Assembly: GCA_018292915.2 (NCBI GenBank)
Contig: JACVVK020000093.1
Span: 947,501 to 1,011,500, forward strand
Length of the DNA stretch: 64,000 nt
Direction of reading: 5' to 3'
Source of the DNA: Batillaria attramentaria
Taxonomy: Eukaryota > Mollusca > Gastropoda > Batillariidae
The position numbers and the translations under genes are program-made. Numbering within the stretch: the stretch's first letter is position 1; each line of letters opens with the position of its first letter. This document shows positions 60,342 to 64,000 of the stretch, one piece after another. The notes beneath the pieces are model-generated. The model did not search any database. It saw only the letters and a list, made by a program, of their open reading frames with translations, and was not told the DNA's origin.

Positions 60342-60898
60342 TGCTTACGGGTCGTTCTGAGCTGTTTTCGTGGTACCCATCATCACACCACTTAATTAGA
60401 CACCAGGCCCCGTATGTACAAGTCGGGTTTGGGGATTTTAGCCCCGGGTTAAAGTCTAACCTCGAACTAAACTAGATCTAGGGTTAAATTTTCTGTTGTT
60501 TTTTGGTTTAACCAGGAAGCGGGTCCATTCCACCATAGTGCCTAAGCCGTTAGAGAAGGATTTTTTTTATACCTTTCTTCGCTTCCTTTTTTAAATTTAA
60601 TTTTGTTTTGGGGTTTCTTTTGTTCTAGTCTGGGTTAGGCCCGTAGCCGTGGGTTAAATTAACCTCGAGTTTTACATACGGGCCATGGACAGCGACGGCA
60701 TCTGTAATGCTGGCACTGAGCCAATAGAAGCGTACTCGATGACGCGGCGACCACACTGACTGAGCGGTCCAGTAGTGTAACAACAGTCGTAGAATTTGAA
60801 TGTTGTACAGCTCGCGCTAAGTGTATCGCATTACTAATCATCAAGTTAGAGTATTTCGAGCGTACGGGCGCACTCAGCAGCGAAACTGTTCGAAAATT
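60342..60898 (+). repeat. repeat R1 copy split by MITE-A
   Basis: TGCTTACGGGTCGTTCTGAG to CTTAATTAGACACCA, then after MITE-A GGACAGCGACGGCATCTGTA to GGGCGCACTCAGCAGCGAAA. Confidence 0.85.
60406..60684 (+). mobile_element. MITE-A copy 5 (279 bp) inserted in R1
   Basis: GGCCCCGTATGTACAAGTCG to GAGTTTTACATACGGGCC, same orientation as copy 1. Confidence 0.88.
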
Positions 60899-60899
60899 T

Positions 60900-61499
60900 C
60901 AGCTGGCTTAGTGTTGTATTTTTCTCCTGCTATGTCGATCTCTCGGTGCACTCGCAGAGAAGACACGGGATACAACAGGACAGAACTCCAATTCTTTATT
61001 AACAGAAGATGCGTGGAGAACAAACTCATGAAAGAAGAAGAACCCAGAACGCTGTGCAGGGCTGCTTACATATACTAACAGGTCAGATCTAGAACATTCC
61101 TCAACTTACTAGCAAAGACCTTGGAATCAAGATCTTTGTTACTAGCAAGTACGGAATCTTTCCAAGGTGACGTAATCTACTGACGTTACTGCACCAGCAT
61201 GTTCTGGGATGGTCTAGAAAATTTCCATCGAAATGCAGTGGCTTTTCGCGATCTCTACAACACTTAGCGAAGATGGAATTAGCCAGTCTAATGGAAAACA
61301 TTTTCTTTTGCGTCACTCGAATAAACGGTGCTTGGTCGACGTATTGGCTTGACGCACGCAGACGCATTGTTTTGTTGCGTCAGCGTGGAAGACATCGATT
61401 GAAACCGGTAATGAGTTTGTCAACGCTGCGATCAGTTTTATCGTGCATGACTGACCGGCCGAACCTACATTTAAAGTAATTGCTTTCTGCAGTCCGGCG

Positions 61500-61500
<1 letters not shown>
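60900..61500. other. unassigned sequence
   Basis: Nothing recognised. Confidence 0.4.
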
Positions 61501-61568
<68 letters not shown>

Positions 61569-61569
61569 C

Positions 61570-61619
<50 letters not shown>
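61501..61619. repeat. (TG)n (GA)n (TG)n compound microsatellite
   Basis: Two TG tracts around a GA tract with a short AGCACTG spacer. Confidence 0.95.
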
Positions 61620-61620
<1 letters not shown>

Positions 61621-62230
61621 ACTGTGCAGTACACCAACAACCCACACCCCTCTCTATGTTGGATACGGACGCTTAACGGCGTTACCGTGTGGGTCCGCCG
61701 CGTCCTCAACTGCACGTGATAAGCGCGCGCTCGTGGTAGTCTCGGCGCGCCTTGCCCACGTCTCTCGCACCCTGCATTGGCAATGGTGCATCTCAGCTGC
61801 TTCTTTGCGTCTGTAGTGAAGAGAGCGCTGTACGGTACGGTGATGGCTCTCACTGGACTACCGGATCGTAATTCCTTGTGATCCCTCGGAGCGACATTTT
61901 ATGCTGTTGTGTGTTTACATTCGCGGGTGAACCGCCGTGGAGGTTGTTGGGTGTCAAGCCAGTGTCAGTTGTTGAGGTGGAAGACAGTCGCGCACTTTAA
62001 GTTTACTCAGAAGGATTGTGTAATAGTACATCGATGACACTTAGGCTGTGATGTGTTACCCAGCTGGACCGTGGAGGTTGTTATAGGCGTTAATAGCCAA
62101 TTGTTTCGGCGGTGGAAGGTACGCGAAAAATTGTATAATAGCACATCGGTGTTCTAGGACGGAGGTGGGTGAATTCATGTTCTTCAGGTTCATTAGAGTC
62201 CAGCGCTTTTTCCTTTTATTTACCTGAAAC
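61620..62230. other. unassigned sequence
   Basis: GGACCGTGGAGGTTGTTATA (62067) and ACCGCCGTGGAGGTTGTTGG (61930) mark a diverged local duplication of about 137 bp. No gene. Confidence 0.45.
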
Positions 62231-62233
62231 GGG

Positions 62234-62465
62234 ATGATGATGATGATGATGATGATGGAGACTTGGTATAGCGCACGGCTGCACCCTGAGTGCCCACGGC
62301 GCATAGGGAGAGGTTTTTAAAAGAAAGATAGTTCATTGAAAAGTGCAGATGATTACTGGTGTGATGCACTGAAGAGATGAGTCCTCAGTCGTTTCCGGAA
62401 TACGGTGATGCTGCCTCCTTCACTGACTCAGGAAGCGAGTTCCGCAGTTTGGAACATAACGAAGT
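62234..62465 (-). repeat. retroposon 3' tail fragment with (ATG)n
   Basis: (ATG)n, then TTGGTATAGCGCACGGCT, TCCTCAGTCGTTTCCGGAAT and CAGGAAGCGAGTTCCGCAGT, a layout common to ATT-tailed retroposon ends such as 22878-23170. Confidence 0.5.
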
Positions 62466-63012
62466 ATAGGTGACTGATTTTCAGAAGAAAAAAAATCTTA
62501 GAATACTTCTTACTTCTTCTGTACTATGTTAATTAATGGGTCTTTTGGCTACAGACTTGCTTACTTGGTTAGACAGTATAAAAACCGACAGCAACAATAT
62601 TACGTAATCCAGTCTCCAACCTATCAGCAGAGTCAGCAGCATAAACTGATTGTTCACCTCAAGCCCGGCCACATTTTTTTCTCTTCAAGTTATTCCAGGC
62701 CCTTCAGCAAGCTTTGTCCAATTTCAGTCCCTGCTTCTCAGCGTCTACAATTTCTCCTCTAATGAAACCAGCACACTTCCAAGCCTAGAACTCGATCAAT
62801 TGAGAGGAGAGCGCGGGCTGGCTGAGGTCCTTGGGGTCTGTAATCAAGGGGGGACGGTAGGACAGTCTAGAGCTGTTGTTGTCGACCGTGTGCTAGCTAA
62901 CCACGCGTCATGTGGACGTCACGCCAGGTTTTGCAGGGTGGCCGTCGGTGGTTCGATAGGAATTCGTCCACTCTGCTCCCCCGGCATGTGCGGTGTCCGT
63001 GAGTTCGACCCT
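62466..63012. other. unassigned sequence
   Basis: A 78-codon frame at 62526-62762 is Gln/Tyr-rich; no family is recognised. Confidence 0.4.
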
Positions 63013-63540
63013 TTAACCCATTAATGCCTAGAGTCCCTTTTTGGGGACGCTTACAGATCGGAAGCATTGCTCAAACCCGAACGCATTTCTACATCAAACA
63101 TTGGTTGCTGGTCAACGGGAAGTGCATGTTACGCACATACATACAGGTTTCAAGTAATTTCATTTTGAAATAATTGTTTGTCTACCATTTACAGACCATT
63201 TTTTTTCATTGAAGCCATGCACTATTTTTGCATATCTGTATATGCATATCTATCTGAGATCAATTCATATGACTTTAGAAGAAACAAACAAACAAAACAA
63301 AACAAAAAAAGCAAAGCCTCCCTGTTTCATCTTGGAGTCTTCATGTAATGTGTGAAAACCCCCTACGTAGCTACCCTCTCGTGCCTAGCGTCGCATTTTT
63401 AGGACGCAACTTATAGCCATGCTAACTTGAAGAAATCAAGACATTTTTTCACAAATACTGTTCGACATGTTAATTTTACATGAAATGTAATGTGTTTTAA
63501 CTACTACTAAAAATTAAAAATTCAGGCATTAATGGGTTAA
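63013..63540. mobile_element. piggyBac-type non-autonomous element (TTAA target site)
   Basis: TTAA at 63013-63016 and 63537-63540 flank inverted ends CCCATTAATGCCT (left) and AGGCATTAATGGG (right). TTAA duplication and ends starting CCC are the piggyBac signature. The 520-bp interior has no transposase. Inside, TGCCTAGAGTCCC near the left end resembles TGCCTAGCGTCGC at 63391. Confidence 0.8.
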
Positions 63541-63945
63541 CGCCGTAACGCCGCTAGTATGGAAAGTTGCCGTTTTCGAAACTGTAAGACTGTTTACCAG
63601 ACAGAAGGATGTTTCATTTGACCATTACGACCGTTTTCGTGACTTTGTGGCTTCTACTTTTAAAGAAATGCGAGTTTCTTTGGGTCCATTATGGACTGAA
63701 CTGAACAGACTTAGAATCTTGCAAAAGTAGTCACCAGTCAGCGCCGTCTACCTGGCCCTCTGTCCGCAACCAAATAATGTCGTCTGCTAAGTTGGCGGTA
63801 CACTCCTAGAACAACATCACGGCCGGCGACCAGTGTCACCACAATGGTTTCAGATGCTGAACTGTGATGCACTGATGAAACGCTTTCGATGAAAAGTTTT
63901 CCTCACGATGTTGTATGCCTGTCATACGCATTGAGACTTTAAGCC
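63541..63945 (+). repeat. repeat R2 copy C
   Basis: CGCCGTAACGCCGCTAGTAT, AAGACTGTTTACCAGACAGA, AGCGCCGTCTACCTGGCCCT and CACGATGTTGTATGCCTGTC. It has no 29-bp array, unlike copy A. The piggyBac-type element abuts its left end. Confidence 0.75.
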
Positions 63946-64000
63946 TAGGCAGGAGTACAGGAAATTGTGATTACTTCTAACTTTGACCGTTTTCTCTGAG

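Overview
The window looks like repeat-dense, gene-poor animal nuclear DNA. It carries tRNA-derived SINEs, 5'-truncated LINE ends, foldback MITEs, minisatellites and very long (TG)n, (CT)n and (CCCA)n tracts. I infer a lophotrochozoan, most likely a gastropod mollusc, from the style of these repeats and from the globin-like exons. No single marker proves this. There is no sign of prokaryotic gene organisation, an rRNA, a CRISPR array or a functional tRNA gene.

Only two pieces look like real host coding sequence. They are first coding exons of two globin-like proteins, at 20735-20964 and 40654-40856, both on the + strand and about 20 kb apart. Each starts Met-Gly-Cys with Ser at residue 6, which is an N-myristoylation plus palmitoylation pattern as in the globin X group. 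Each runs through globin helices A and B and ends at a GT donor after the second base of an Arg codon, the conserved B12.2 phase-2 intron of animal globins. I could not find the downstream heme-pocket exons, so the two may be tandem paralogues with long introns or alternative first exons of one gene.

The rest is repeat. SINE-1 has about 23 full or partial copies, a tRNA-Arg-like head and a (CCCA)n tail. SINE-2, SINE-3 and SINE-4 are less frequent tRNA-like families. Three places keep the C-terminal end of a LINE reverse-transcriptase ORF. DNA-transposon-like elements are MITE-A (five copies), MITE-B (two), MITE-C (one plus a fragment), MITE-D (two), a piggyBac-type element with TTAA target sites at the right end, and a large terminal-inverted-repeat element (TIR-E) present in opposite orientations at 2.4-4.2 kb and 44.9-47.0 kb. 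An unclassified ~300-bp repeat (R1) acts as host for insertions of at least five other families.

Layout: 0-12.4 kb is SINE-1, TIR-E, MITE and microsatellite DNA. 12.9-18.3 kb is a run of local tandem duplications and a decayed ~150-bp satellite. 18.3-21 kb leads into the first globin exon. 21-40 kb is LINE, SINE and minisatellite DNA forming the interval between the globin exons. 40.6-41.2 kb is the second globin exon with an ATC-type repeat directly after its donor. 41-64 kb returns to nested repeats. Names such as SINE-1 or MITE-A are local labels for this window only. All family assignments are by eye, without alignment or database search.
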